Shown here in pieces: positions 7,185-16,023 of a DNA stretch of 21,361 bases (the stretch's first letter is position 1; each line of letters starts with the position of its first letter). The DNA is from an uncultured Fretibacterium sp. (GTDB lineage: Bacteria; Synergistota; Synergistia; Synergistales; Aminobacteriaceae). The stretch covers positions 1 to 21,361 of the forward strand of contig CALCEM010000076.1 of assembly GCA_937900285.1 (NCBI GenBank), read 5' to 3'. Made by a program: the position numbers and the translations under genes. The notes under the pieces are model-generated. The model was not told where the DNA came from, searched no databases, and saw only the letters and a list, made by a program, of their open reading frames with translations.

Positions 7185-7232
7185 TCAGCAGCAGTTTTCT
7201 CCTTTCACAGTTTTAATTTTTGTGTCACGCAT
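7185..7232 (-). CDS. 15-codon micro-ORF ending Cys-Cys, upstream of glucokinase
   Basis: Minus strand: AGGAG (7241-7245), eight bases, then ATG and MRDTKIKTVKGENCC followed by TGA. The ribosome site is better than that of the glucokinase downstream. A second micro-ORF overlaps the stop as TGATG (7159-7185, MKSIKTQH) and has its own AAAGGAG. The region ends about 30 bases before the glucokinase ATG. It could be a leader peptide, a tiny functional peptide or chance. Confidence 0.35.
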   Translation of the reverse strand: MRDTKIKTVKGENCC

Positions 7233-7330
7233 GAAAATTTCTCCTGAAATACTACACTATATTTATTTATTTGGTAATTAAATAATATAATTTCTCGTGA
7301 AAAAATCTGAATTTATAAAACTGTATAATT

Positions 7331-7359
7331 TATTGCATTTTTAAATTTTGTGATATAAT
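7331..7359 (+). promoter_or_regulatory. Promoter of tRNA-Ser
   Basis: Extended -10: TG at 7351-7352 and TATAAT at 7354-7359. The -35 region is poor; TATTGC at 7331-7336 would give a 17-base spacer. The surrounding AATTTTGTGATATAATTCA is nearly the same as the 3' end of the 55-bp repeat at 1-55. Confidence 0.75.
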
Positions 7360-7374
7360 TCACGCTGTTTTTAC

Positions 7375-7462
7375 GGAGAATTGGCCGAGCGGTCGATGGC
7401 GGTTGACTTGAAATCAATTGAGGTGCAAGCCTCCGGGGGTTCGAATCCTCCATTCTCCGCCA
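7375..7462 (+). tRNA. tRNA-Ser(UGA)
   Basis: Class II tRNA with acceptor GGAGAAT/ATTCTCC, anticodon loop CTTGAAA giving UGA, a long variable arm, T-loop TTCGAAT, discriminator G and encoded CCA (7460-7462). It ends only four bases before the convergent glycosyltransferase gene. Confidence 0.96.
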
Positions 7463-7466
7463 CAAA

Positions 7467-8555
7467 TTATAAACCTTCATAAGCCTTTAAAATTTTTTTA
7501 GATACGTTTTCAATTGAATTATTTTCTGTCATGATGTTTTTTAATTCGATGCCCCTATTTAAAAATTTTTCGTGTTCGTTTAAAAATTCGTCGCGAATGT
7601 TTAATATTAACTTCCTTAAAACTTCGACGTGGGAATTTATATCATTTTCATATTTGTAAGTGTAAACTAAATTTTTGTTTGGCAAATCTTTTATAGTTCC
7701 TACATCGTCATTTGTTATAACAGTTTTACCGTACGAGAACGCTAAATGCGCAGCTCCGGAATTTAACATCGAAACAGGATTATAAGGTAACAGAACAATA
7801 TCAGAAATTTTCATTAACGAAGGTATTTCATTGTTATCGATGAATCTGAAATCAGCTGTTATATTTTTATTATCAGGATCAATTAACGATGTTAAATAAT
7901 TTTTACGTTCTTGATTGCTGTCTCCGCAAATTAAAAAATGTATTCGCGAAATATTTTTAATAGAGTTTGCGACTTTAATTACTACATCAGGATTTTTATA
8001 AGCATCTAACGAACCTATGAACAATAACACGAACTCCCCAGATTTTTTAATGTATCTAGAATATTTTATTGTGTCAGAATATGCGCCTATATAATTAGGA
8101 TGCGGAACGTAAAAAATTTTATTTCTGTCAACTTTGGGGACGATGTCTTCAATAAATTTATAACTGTCACTACAATGAATTATTATTCTGTCAGAAATTT
8201 CGAGCATATATTTAAATATGTCATAAAAATAATTTGTGCGCCATTCCGGATTATGAGCAGTTTTATTGTGAAAGGTAATTACAATTTTTTTGCCGGTTAA
8301 TTTTATGAGCTTAAAAAAAATTTTTTGCTTTAAATACTGAAACGAACTTTTAGCAGGCAGAAACCAATTAAAATGAAATATATCAGATTTTATAAAATTT
8401 CTTGTTTTATGTTTATCGGTAATTAAATTATATCCCGCTAATTTTATGGCTTTTTGCATTATAGAAATATATTTATTTCTGGATGATATAGGGCGAAAAT
8501 ACACATATTTCCCGTTGCCACCTGTTTTATTATTATCTTTCTCGTAAATTTCCAA
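7467..8555 (-). CDS. GT-B glycosyltransferase (GT4-like)
   Basis: A 362-residue cytoplasmic glycosyltransferase, likely acting on surface glycans; donor and acceptor unknown. The C-terminal nucleotide-sugar half starts with FIGSLDAYKNPD (179-190), the usual GT4 phrase, and ends with LPYNPVSMLNSGAAHLAFSYGK (256-277), where GT4 enzymes hold the EX7E element. The first Glu of that element is not evident here, so the active site is divergent. THE N-terminal half has FHFNWF and ITFHN, typical acceptor-side strands. Start: TTG at 8553-8555 with AAAGGTGG about ten bases upstream. It is tail-to-tail with tRNA-Ser and has no visible terminator. Confidence 0.8.
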   Translation of the reverse strand: MEIYEKDNNKTGGNGKYVYFRPISSRNKYISIMQKAIKLAGYNLITDKHKTRNFIKSDIFHFNWFLPAKSSFQYLKQKIFFKLIKLTGKKIVITFHNKTAHNPEWRTNYFYDIFKYMLEISDRIIIHCSDSYKFIEDIVPKVDRNKIFYVPHPNYIGAYSDTIKYSRYIKKSGEFVLLFIGSLDAYKNPDVVIKVANSIKNISRIHFLICGDSNQERKNYLTSLIDPDNKNITADFRFIDNNEIPSLMKISDIVLLPYNPVSMLNSGAAHLAFSYGKTVITNDDVGTIKDLPNKNLVYTYKYENDINSHVEVLRKLILNIRDEFLNEHEKFLNRGIELKNIMTENNSIENVSKKILKAYEGL

Positions 8556-8585
8556 GATTTTCGACCACCTTTTAAATTATTTTAT

Positions 8586-8623
8586 AAAAAAAATTCCTCC
8601 CGATAAAAATTAACCGAGAGGAA
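8586..8623 (-). terminator. Terminator of gap
   Basis: Minus strand: TTCCTCTCG (8615-8623) pairs with CGGGAGGAA (8594-8602), nine pairs with one G-U, then eight T's (8586-8593). It sits 19 bases after the gap stop and separates gap from the glycosyltransferase gene. Confidence 0.88.
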
Positions 8624-8641
8624 TAAAAATTATTTCACAAA

Positions 8642-9655
8642 TTATTTCAATTCAGAGAAGTATTTAATTGTTCTTACCATTTGGCTGGTGTAAGAACTTT
8701 CATTGTCATACCATGATACAACCTGAACCAAAGTATTACCGTCAGGCATGGCGAGTACTTTTGTTTGTGTTGCGTCAAAAATTGATCCTGCTGTGCTGTC
8801 GATAATATCAGACGAAACGATCTGATCTTCGTTGTATTCAAATGATTCTGTTTCTTCTTTTTTCATTTGAGCGTTAACATCATCTTTTGTTACATTTCCT
8901 TTTACTACTGCGTCAAGAATTGTTGTTGATCCTGTAGGTGTTGGAACGCGCTGGGCAGCACCGTTTAATTTTCCGTCAAGTTCAGGGATAACAAGTCCGA
9001 TGGCCTTAGCAGCTCCGGAAGATGCGGGGACAATATTTTCAGCTCCAGCTCTCGAGCGTCTTAAATCACCTTTACGATGAGGACCATCAAGGATCATTTG
9101 ATCGCCGGTGTAAGCGTGAACAGTCGTCATAAATCCTGAAACGATTGGCGCGAGATCGTTAAGAGCTTTTGCCATAGGTGCGAGGCAGTTTGTTGTGCAA
9201 GAAGCAGCGGAAATAATTGTGTCTGACGGTTTTAAAGTATTGTGATTTACGTTAAATACGATCGTCGGGAGATCATTTCCGGCAGGTGCAGAAATTACAA
9301 CTTTACGGGCACCGGCTTTAATATGAGCTTCGGCCTTAGCTTTCGAAGTATAAAAACCTGTGCACTCAAGAACTACATCAACTTTTAACTCGCCCCAAGG
9401 CAAATTTGCTGCGTCTTTTTCTTCGTAAATTTTGATTGTTTTGCCGTTAATTGTAATTGTTCTGGCTTCGTCATCTGCTGAAACTGTTCCCTTATAGCGT
9501 CCGTGAGTCGTGTCATATTTTAAAAGGTGGGCTAACATTTTCGGGCTTGTTAAATCGTTAATAGCTACCACTTCATAACCTTCAGCGTCAAACATTTGGC
9601 GGAATGCTAATCTTCCAATACGTCCAAAACCATTAATCGCAACGCGTACAGCCAT
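8642..9655 (-). CDS. gap: Type I glyceraldehyde-3-phosphate dehydrogenase
   Basis: Oxidises glyceraldehyde 3-phosphate to 1,3-bisphosphoglycerate in glycolysis. The 337 residues carry GFGRIGR (9-15), Asp34 in AINDLT, typical of NAD-preferring enzymes, the catalytic ASCTTN (Cys153) and His180, and the substrate-binding RRSRAGAENIVP and WYDNESSYTSQ blocks. The ATG is preceded by AGGAGG about 11 bases upstream. The gene stands alone between its own promoter (-10 TATAAT, 9702-9707) and terminator. Its codon use is less AT-biased than its neighbours, as expected for a highly expressed gene. Confidence 0.98.
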   Translation of the reverse strand: MAVRVAINGFGRIGRLAFRQMFDAEGYEVVAINDLTSPKMLAHLLKYDTTHGRYKGTVSADDEARTITINGKTIKIYEEKDAANLPWGELKVDVVLECTGFYTSKAKAEAHIKAGARKVVISAPAGNDLPTIVFNVNHNTLKPSDTIISAASCTTNCLAPMAKALNDLAPIVSGFMTTVHAYTGDQMILDGPHRKGDLRRSRAGAENIVPASSGAAKAIGLVIPELDGKLNGAAQRVPTPTGSTTILDAVVKGNVTKDDVNAQMKKEETESFEYNEDQIVSSDIIDSTAGSIFDATQTKVLAMPDGNTLVQVVSWYDNESSYTSQMVRTIKYFSELK

Positions 9656-9701
9656 AATAAAAAATTCCTCCTGTTAAATAAAAAATCGTGACTGCGTTAA
9701 A

Positions 9702-9739
9702 TTATACAACATGTGAAAAAATTTTAATCCAGCTATAAT
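9702..9739. promoter_or_regulatory. Divergent -10 boxes for gap and the OB-fold gene
   Basis: Minus strand: TATAAT at 9702-9707 preceded by TTG, for gap. Plus strand: TATAAT at 9734-9739 for the 9780 gene. Both -35 regions are poor matches. The two starts point away from each other in a 124-bp gap, so the two genes may share control. Confidence 0.55.
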
Positions 9740-9779
9740 ATAAAAAATTTTTGTATAAATTTTTATGAGGTGAATTCCA

Positions 9780-10334
9780 ATGAATTACGAAAACACTGTA
9801 ACAGTTTCGGGAGTTTTACATTTTACGAGCCGTAAAAAAAATTCGGAGTATTTCCCTTTCTCAGTTAAGCACGAAAATTTATGGACTGACGGAACTACCC
9901 GCAAAGATTTTCTTGATGTTAGAGCTTTTAACCCGGAACTTCAGGAGAAATTAAATAACATGGCCGAAAATGATAATATTCAAGTTAAAGGCGTTTTAAA
10001 ATCGGCGAAGGGGAGCGGAGATTTATATCTTTCAGCGGATGAAATTAATAAGTCTGAAAATAATGCGCTTGAAAATAACGTAAAACTTTCAGGATTTGTA
10101 CACGTCATAAAAGCTCAAAACGAAGGCGAAACAGGCACAGGTAAATATATACGATTCGCAGTCCGTCAGGAAAATTCAGGAGTGAAAGAATTTTTAATAA
10201 TTAGAGTTTACGATGAAGATTTAAGGAAAATTTTAAATTCCAAAAATGATGGCGATCCTGTAGAAGTTTCCGGAACTTTGAGATCTTCGAGAGGCAGCGG
10301 AGTAAATTACGTGAGATGTTCGGAGCTGAAATAA
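9780..10334 (+). CDS. Two-domain OB-fold (SSB-like) protein
   Basis: The 184-residue protein consists of two similar halves, about 5-88 and 99-183. Each begins with a short strand ending in SG (VTVSGVLHF / VKLSGFVHV). A strand rich in aromatic and charged residues follows (EYFPFSVKHEN / KYIRFAVRQEN), then a DVRAFNPEL / IIRVYDEDL block. Each half closes with a QVKGVLKSAKGSG / EVSGTLRSSRGSG strand and a final YLSADEI / YVRCSEL. The order and VxGxL turns look like single-stranded-DNA-binding or primosomal PriB-type OB folds. Nucleic-acid binding is therefore likely but not shown. GAGGTG precedes the ATG by seven to eight bases. It ends at the terminator at 10407. Confidence 0.55.
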   Translation: MNYENTVTVSGVLHFTSRKKNSEYFPFSVKHENLWTDGTTRKDFLDVRAFNPELQEKLNNMAENDNIQVKGVLKSAKGSGDLYLSADEINKSENNALENNVKLSGFVHVIKAQNEGETGTGKYIRFAVRQENSGVKEFLIIRVYDEDLRKILNSKNDGDPVEVSGTLRSSRGSGVNYVRCSELK

Positions 10335-10406
10335 TTTAAAAATGGACGATTCCCATCAAAAAAATTTTATTCTGAAAAACATATCGTAATCACTAATATA
10401 TATAAA

Positions 10407-10446
10407 GCTCCAGGATCAAATTTAAATCCCGGAGCAATTTTTTTTA
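10407..10446. terminator. Terminator between the OB-fold gene and the surface-protein gene
   Basis: GCTCCAGGAT (10407-10416) pairs with ATCCCGGAGC (10426-10435) with one mismatch, followed on the plus strand by AA and eight T's. Minus-strand reading gives the same hairpin with a weaker TTTATATA tail, so it may serve both convergent genes. Confidence 0.85.
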
Positions 10447-10473
10447 ACTTAAAACACAAATTTTAAAATTAAA

Positions 10474-13400
10474 TTATTTTTTCCTGCGCATAAATAACGG
10501 TGCAGAAAGCATTAACCCTAAAATGCCAAATCCGGCATTACAACCGCCAGATGATCCGCCAGGCCCTTGAGCTTCTGTTGAGCCGGGATCAGTTCCAGCT
10601 ACAGTAAATTCCACTGGCGTAGTAGAATTTTCGCTGTTTTCAGAGTCTGTACCCTGAATACTGAACGATTGATCAGCAGCAGAATTAAACCCACTAGAAT
10701 TGAAACTTGATGTGTCAATCACAATCACAAATGTTGCAGTAGGAGCGAGCGTAATTTCAGCCAACGAAGATTCATAACCTTCAAAATAAACCCAAGACGG
10801 CTTCTTATCTATTTTCCAGACTATTTGTGAATTAGCTTGAAGATTTTTAAAGAACTCGGACTCTTTTGAGGCTCCATAACTGAACTTAGTTTCACCCGAT
10901 GCATTTGGCGTAATTGTATAAGCATCATCCTTACCCTCCGCCTTGACAAAAATTTCACTATCAGCCGAGAAAGCGTAACCTCCCTCAATTGACTCAGCTT
11001 CATCAACAGGTTTAGCGACTGTATTTGTTACAGTTACAGTCAAATTCAAGGTGTTCGCAACATCTTTACCTCCAACACTTGCTATAACTTTAACTGCATT
11101 GGCCGTAAATGTTCCTGTTGAATCTGCTGTACCCCTATAAGTATTAGTCGTACCGTTCTCAGAATCTTTAGCCATGCTAATTTTTTTTGTAGAATCAGCA
11201 GTATTTGTAAGTACGATAGGATCGAGCCATTTTATTACATCTTTTGAACTCGGAGAACCAAATCCCCAAGTAGCAGTAAACGTCATAACGACATCAACTG
11301 AAGTCGCTCCCTTGAGATCTACTGTAAGATTGTTATTATTTGCACTTACCGTAATTTTATCTTCATACTTGATTTCATCTGCTGTTATCTTTAACGTCGT
11401 TACTATTTCCGAATATTCTCCGGCGGCTGTTATATCATACGAGTAAACACCAGTAGTGGTCGGCGTAAAATTCACTGTACAAGACGTATCGTCTGATGTC
11501 ACATCCCATGAACCAGAAGGTATAGTACTAGTCCAGCTTACAGATTCAGTAGCTTCAATTTTTACGGTGAGGGTATTTCCAACGAGAACCGTTCCAGAAT
11601 AATTATAATCTTTGCTTACTTGTTCAGTTGTTTTTCCGTCCGTAATCGTTAAATAGAGCGCATCAGGTTCACTCACCGCCACAACCCATGAATAAACCGC
11701 GCTTTTGCCGTTCGTTCCAGTTGCGAGAACGCTAAAATTATAAGTTCCGATCGTGCTGATCTCTTCATATGTAACTGTTACTGTATTGCCATTAGGAGGT
11801 GTTGTAATCGAAATATAATCTCCGCCCTCGATAATTGTAAACGTTGGATTAGTAATGCTTGAATCGACCGTAATCGTACGAGTTGTACCAGCCGCAACTT
11901 TACCTTTTACGGAATCAGTTTTATCGGTGATTGTCTCTTTACCAGTATAATATATTTCCGCAACAATATTTATCGCATCAGCTTGACCGTCAAGATCAAA
12001 ACTTGCAGAATAAAATCCTGCATCATTCTCATCAACTTCAGCTGTATACGTAACAGAAGATTCATTATTTACAAGTTCAGGCGAAGTATTTTCGGTTGTA
12101 AGCGTAATATATTTTGTTGCATCGCTGTCATTAGATAAAACTATACTTTTAGGCCAGATTATTTTATCTTCTCCAGAGTCTGAATATCCTGCATTAAGTG
12201 TAATACTTAAAGTTTTGCTCCCTTCTGAAACATCAACTGATACAGGATCAACGGGATCAAGGGTAATACTCTTTTCTGTGCCGTGAACTGTTATTTTAAA
12301 ATCAGCCGAAATTGTATCAGCAAATGAAGACGTGACAGTTATTTCTGCATCTCCCGAAGTTCTCGCCGTAACTGTTAATATAACACTCTTGCCAGTCTGC
12401 GTATTAAGTTGAGCATCAAAAGCGTTTTCATTGCTGTTTTCCCAATCCCAGAACAAGCTATCAACATCTTCAATATTATCGGCTGAAGCCGTTAAAGTAA
12501 ATGTTTTGCTGCTTCCTACAGGAATTGAATCATAAGTTTTATCGGCTGAAATTGAAATGGTAGCGTCTTCATCAACTTCTGGCTCAGTTACAGTAATTTT
12601 TATAGGAACATTTTTACTCTGAGTTTTATAAGCAGCTGTAATATTAAATGTGTAAGGCCCTCCAATAGCTGATGCATCCGGCTTAAGAGTTAACGTATAT
12701 GTAGATTCGTTTTCATCTCCGCCCTTGCTGGAATCAAAAATAACATCTTCGCTTATATTATGAGACCATGTTACAGCCTTGTTCGCAGTAAACTTAATTT
12801 CTTTTGCTGTCCCGGCCATGATAGTTTCTGAAACATCTGAATCAGGCGTAACCGTTAAATCAGTGTCTACTGTCAACGTCCAGTAATATCTTTTTGTCGT
12901 ATTAGCCTGATATTCTTCACTTTCAGAATCATACTGAACACCATAAATTATAACGTTATAAGTGTCAGGATTTGCAGTTGAACCAGATTTACATTTTACG
13001 GTTTTTGTACTTGTATCAAATTCTAAGAAGTCCGGAATAGATTTGACTGTCCAGACGTTTGATGTGCTGTCATCAAGCGTCACGCTGTAATTTGATATAT
13101 TTCCTACTGATGTGTAAATGTAATCATCTTCGGTCTGTTTTTCAAATGTTACTGAATCTCCTTTCTTAATAGTAATGTCGTAAGTTTCACTCCAGATTTG
13201 ATATCCGTTTCCGTATTCGTCAAGGCTAACGCACAAAAATTTAACTTTTTTCGTGAAATCTTCGCCGTCGTAATCATTTGCAAAATAATAAGGCCCTCCG
13301 AGTGTAAAACCTTCCCCAATATCGGTATAGCTAATCGCACCGTCGATAAGGGTTACACTGCTGAACTCCGTTTTATATCCATCGCCTTCCGATTCCGGTT

Positions 13401-14631
13401 CGCCTGAATATTTTTCTTCGACCTTCTCCCATTCTTCCGTATCATCGTTAAAAATATACATGTACTGAGGCTCTATGTTGCCGGTCGTCGTAATGCTTAC
13501 AGTTTCGGGATCAATTCCGTCACTTTCTTCGTCATTGCTCGTAGTCTCTGCTAATGTGATGGAATAACCATCAAGCTCAGTGGTAAAACTTAAATCTTGG
13601 CTTACCGGTTCCGTAACTATTACTTTAAATGAAAAATTTTCAGTCTTCTCCGCAGTAGTTGGATCGTTCATATCTCCATCACTTTCATATTTGCATACTG
13701 GAACAGTTATTTTATATTCGCCAGCTTCAGGAACGGATACAGTAGCATTACTTCCATCTTCATCTGCTTCCTCATCTGCTTCATCGTCATAAAAATGCGG
13801 ATTTACGATCAATATTTGTTCAAGATATTCGTCGCCATCTTCGTTCTTATGTAATTTCCCGGCAGTTTCAAATTTTTTCAATCTCTCCGAAAGCTCTTTA
13901 TTAACCAGTGAAGGATCTTCATCATCTTCACCTTCATCGTAGGAATCTTTATCTTCTTCGTAAGCTCTTATCCATTTACTAGCACTAACATCATTAGCAA
14001 GAGGCGTACCAAATCCGAAAAATTCTCCTGCATCCCAGTTAATAGTATCGGAACTGACTATTATTATATATTTACGTCCCGGCGTTGCTTCGTTGGCTGT
14101 TAAAAATCCGACCTCCTGCGCAAATGTGTTCCCAGCATCTTCAAGCTCATTAACAACTATATCAAACGATAACTCACTCGCAAGAACGGTTATATTAAAA
14201 GTATATGTACCCAACACTTCTTTATCATTATCATCAGTACCCTTGGCTGTTACAGTAAATTCATATGTTCCGTCCTTTTTGGGCGCAAAATAAAACTCTT
14301 CATCACCGTTATTAGTAAAACCGTAAGTATCTGAAAAATCATCGTCGATAGTTAATGTCACTCCATCCTTTTTGGCACTCCATGTCCAATCGCAATCGGT
14401 GGTAACGTCTTCACCATTGAGTGTTGCTGCTAAGGTGAATATATATCCATCACCATCCCAAACCCCAGATGCTCTCATTGTAGCGGAAGCCGAAGAACTG
14501 CTATAAGTAAAAATTGAGCTGATATCATCATCCTCTGTCGAAGGAGTTAAAGTTAAATCGGCTAAACTCATTGACGCAGAAAAAATCACCGCCATTATAC
14601 TTAAAAAGATTACGCGCAGTTTTCTATTCAA
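10474..14631 (-). CDS. Large secreted surface protein with Synerg-CTERM sorting signal
   Basis: About 1,385 residues. N-terminus: NRKLR, a hydrophobic stretch (VIFLSIMAVIFSA) and a likely signal-peptidase site near SLA-D. C-terminus: Gly/Ser linker, GGCNAGFG, hydrophobic GILGLMLSAPLF and RRKK, matching the Synerg-CTERM layout. In such signals the Cys may be the processing or lipidation site (inference). Between them are many beta-rich, Thr/Ser/Asp-rich modules with endings such as YTFNITV, YNFSVLA and YSYDITA, like Ig-like or cadherin-like repeats, plus acidic patches. Cys is very rare. Probably an adhesin or surface-layer component. Start: TTG at 14629-14631, with AGGAG at 14642-14646 ten bases upstream; a longer frame from TTG at 14658 would place this ribosome site inside the gene. 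Confidence 0.85.
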   Translation of the reverse strand: MNRKLRVIFLSIMAVIFSASMSLADLTLTPSTEDDDISSIFTYSSSSASATMRASGVWDGDGYIFTLAATLNGEDVTTDCDWTWSAKKDGVTLTIDDDFSDTYGFTNNGDEEFYFAPKKDGTYEFTVTAKGTDDNDKEVLGTYTFNITVLASELSFDIVVNELEDAGNTFAQEVGFLTANEATPGRKYIIIVSSDTINWDAGEFFGFGTPLANDVSASKWIRAYEEDKDSYDEGEDDEDPSLVNKELSERLKKFETAGKLHKNEDGDEYLEQILIVNPHFYDDEADEEADEDGSNATVSVPEAGEYKITVPVCKYESDGDMNDPTTAEKTENFSFKVIVTEPVSQDLSFTTELDGYSITLAETTSNDEESDGIDPETVSITTTGNIEPQYMYIFNDDTEEWEKVEEKYSGEPESEGDGYKTEFSSVTLIDGAISYTDIGEGFTLGGPYYFANDYDGEDFTKKVKFLCVSLDEYGNGYQIWSETYDITIKKGDSVTFEKQTEDDYIYTSVGNISNYSVTLDDSTSNVWTVKSIPDFLEFDTSTKTVKCKSGSTANPDTYNVIIYGVQYDSESEEYQANTTKRYYWTLTVDTDLTVTPDSDVSETIMAGTAKEIKFTANKAVTWSHNISEDVIFDSSKGGDENESTYTLTLKPDASAIGGPYTFNITAAYKTQSKNVPIKITVTEPEVDEDATISISADKTYDSIPVGSSKTFTLTASADNIEDVDSLFWDWENSNENAFDAQLNTQTGKSVILTVTARTSGDAEITVTSSFADTISADFKITVHGTEKSITLDPVDPVSVDVSEGSKTLSITLNAGYSDSGEDKIIWPKSIVLSNDSDATKYITLTTENTSPELVNNESSVTYTAEVDENDAGFYSASFDLDGQADAINIVAEIYYTGKETITDKTDSVKGKVAAGTTRTITVDSSITNPTFTIIEGGDYISITTPPNGNTVTVTYEEISTIGTYNFSVLATGTNGKSAVYSWVVAVSEPDALYLTITDGKTTEQVSKDYNYSGTVLVGNTLTVKIEATESVSWTSTIPSGSWDVTSDDTSCTVNFTPTTTGVYSYDITAAGEYSEIVTTLKITADEIKYEDKITVSANNNNLTVDLKGATSVDVVMTFTATWGFGSPSSKDVIKWLDPIVLTNTADSTKKISMAKDSENGTTNTYRGTADSTGTFTANAVKVIASVGGKDVANTLNLTVTVTNTVAKPVDEAESIEGGYAFSADSEIFVKAEGKDDAYTITPNASGETKFSYGASKESEFFKNLQANSQIVWKIDKKPSWVYFEGYESSLAEITLAPTATFVIVIDTSSFNSSGFNSAADQSFSIQGTDSENSENSTTPVEFTVAGTDPGSTEAQGPGGSSGGCNAGFGILGLMLSAPLFMRRKK

Positions 14632-14821
14632 AACAAAATTTCTCCTTTCAAATTTCAAAATTTAATACTAAAAATAAAACTTAACTTAAAATAAAATTTC
14701 CAAACGCTTTTAAAATATTTTTATCTTTATTACGGCTTATCACGCTCCTAACAAAATTTTTTTCTGGTCAATCATGCATAAATTACCGATTATTTTAAAC
14801 AAATTTTACGCATCTATCAAT

Positions 14822-14827
14822 TATAAT
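14822..14827 (+). promoter_or_regulatory. -10 box for the tmcAL gene cluster
   Basis: TATAAT at 14822-14827, no good -35. The expected start near 14834 leaves a leader of about 20-30 bases before the possible tmcAL start codons. Confidence 0.5.
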
Positions 14828-14862
14828 ACTCCTAAAAATTTTTATCGGAAAATGAGTGAACA

Positions 14863-15975
14863 ATTATTAATATTTCGGGAATCATCGCTGAATTTAATCC
14901 GCTGCACATCGGTCATATGAATTTAATTAAAAATTCTGAAGCTAAAATTATCATACTCTCATCAAATTTCGTTCAAAGAGCATCGCCAGCTTTCATAAAT
15001 AAATTTTCAAGAGCTGAAACAGCAATCAATTCCGGCGCACAAATAGTGATCGAATTACCTTTTATTTTTTCTTGTTCAGCCGCTACCGATTTCGCAAATT
15101 TTTCAGTTGATATCCTCGCTAAATCTCACCTCGCTGATTCGATCTCTTTCGGCATGGAAAACCCGGAATTTAATTTTAAAACCATCGCACAAATTTTAAA
15201 CGAAGAATCTGAATTTTTTAAGAATATTTTAAATTTTAATCTTGATTCCGGCATGTCATTCCCTAAAGCTGTAGCCGAAACTCTCGAAATTTTAAAACCA
15301 GGCGCAAAAAATTTTATTTCAAAACCCAATAATTTACTCGCTACACTCTACACTAAAAGAATTTTACAGATGAATTATAAATTAAATATTAAACCGTTTT
15401 TGCGAACCGGAAATTTTAGCAGCAAAATTATTCGCGAAGATCTAAAAAATAATTTGAATTTATTGCCGGACTTCTCTCAAAATATTATTAAACGCGAAAT
15501 TTTAAACGGAAGATTATGCGGAAATTATAAAAATAAATTATGGCTGTTATTACATGGCCTGTTACTGCGCTCAACTCCTGAAGATTTAAAATTAATTCAC
15601 GGCTTTAATGAAGGGATCGAAAATTTATTTTTTAAAAATATTTATAAAGCAAAAAATTACGACGATTTCATAAATTTATGCACGTCACAACGTTATACAA
15701 GTTCTAATATCAGACGGCGGATTATTTACGCTTTGATCGGCCTGAAAAAATTTGAAAATGTTTCACCAAATTACGCCAGGATTTTAGCATTTACTCAGGA
15801 GGGCAGAAAACTTTTACATAACGCTAAACCAGAAATTAAATTTATTACGAGATTCTCAGAACTTAAAAATAATTTTATCGCTGAAACTGAATTAAAAGCC
15901 TCAAAATTATATGAGCTGTTACTTGATAACCAGAATTTTAAATCAGAATTTGAGAGCGTCATGAAATTTTTTTAA
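14863..15975 (+). CDS. tmcAL: tRNA(Met) cytidine acetate ligase, start codon unclear
   Basis: TmcAL (YlbM, DUF795 family) uses ATP and acetate to make N4-acetylcytidine at the wobble base of elongator tRNA-Met. The frame encodes ISGIIAEFNPLHIGH at 14872-14916, the family's nucleotidyltransferase HxGH motif, followed by LSSNFVQRASPAFINKFSRAETAI and GAQIVIELPFIFS, both typical of the family. The first in-frame ATG (14917) comes after HIGH, so it cannot be the true start. The frame is closed by TGA at 14857-14859 and has no ATG, GTG or TTG before the motif. Either ATT (14863 or 14866) is the start, or the ATG at 14852 in another frame is used with a -1 shift or a sequence error. About 370 residues if complete. 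First gene of a five-gene plus-strand cluster. Confidence 0.82.
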   Translation: MINISGIIAEFNPLHIGHMNLIKNSEAKIIILSSNFVQRASPAFINKFSRAETAINSGAQIVIELPFIFSCSAATDFANFSVDILAKSHLADSISFGMENPEFNFKTIAQILNEESEFFKNILNFNLDSGMSFPKAVAETLEILKPGAKNFISKPNNLLATLYTKRILQMNYKLNIKPFLRTGNFSSKIIREDLKNNLNLLPDFSQNIIKREILNGRLCGNYKNKLWLLLHGLLLRSTPEDLKLIHGFNEGIENLFFKNIYKAKNYDDFINLCTSQRYTSSNIRRRIIYALIGLKKFENVSPNYARILAFTQEGRKLLHNAKPEIKFITRFSELKNNFIAETELKASKLYELLLDNQNFKSEFESVMKFF

Positions 15976-16023
15976 TTTTAACGTGTTAGAATTCTACATA
16001 TTTTTTAAAGGAGTCTTATTTAA

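Noticed and set aside
7467..7510. Integrated element boundary at the 3' end of tRNA-Ser
   Set aside because: No integrase, no duplicated tRNA end was seen, and the adjacent gene has the same base composition as the rest.
11174..14293. Several 60-90-codon frames on the plus strand inside the surface-protein gene
   Set aside because: They are shadows of a long, well-defined minus-strand gene and lack ribosome sites.
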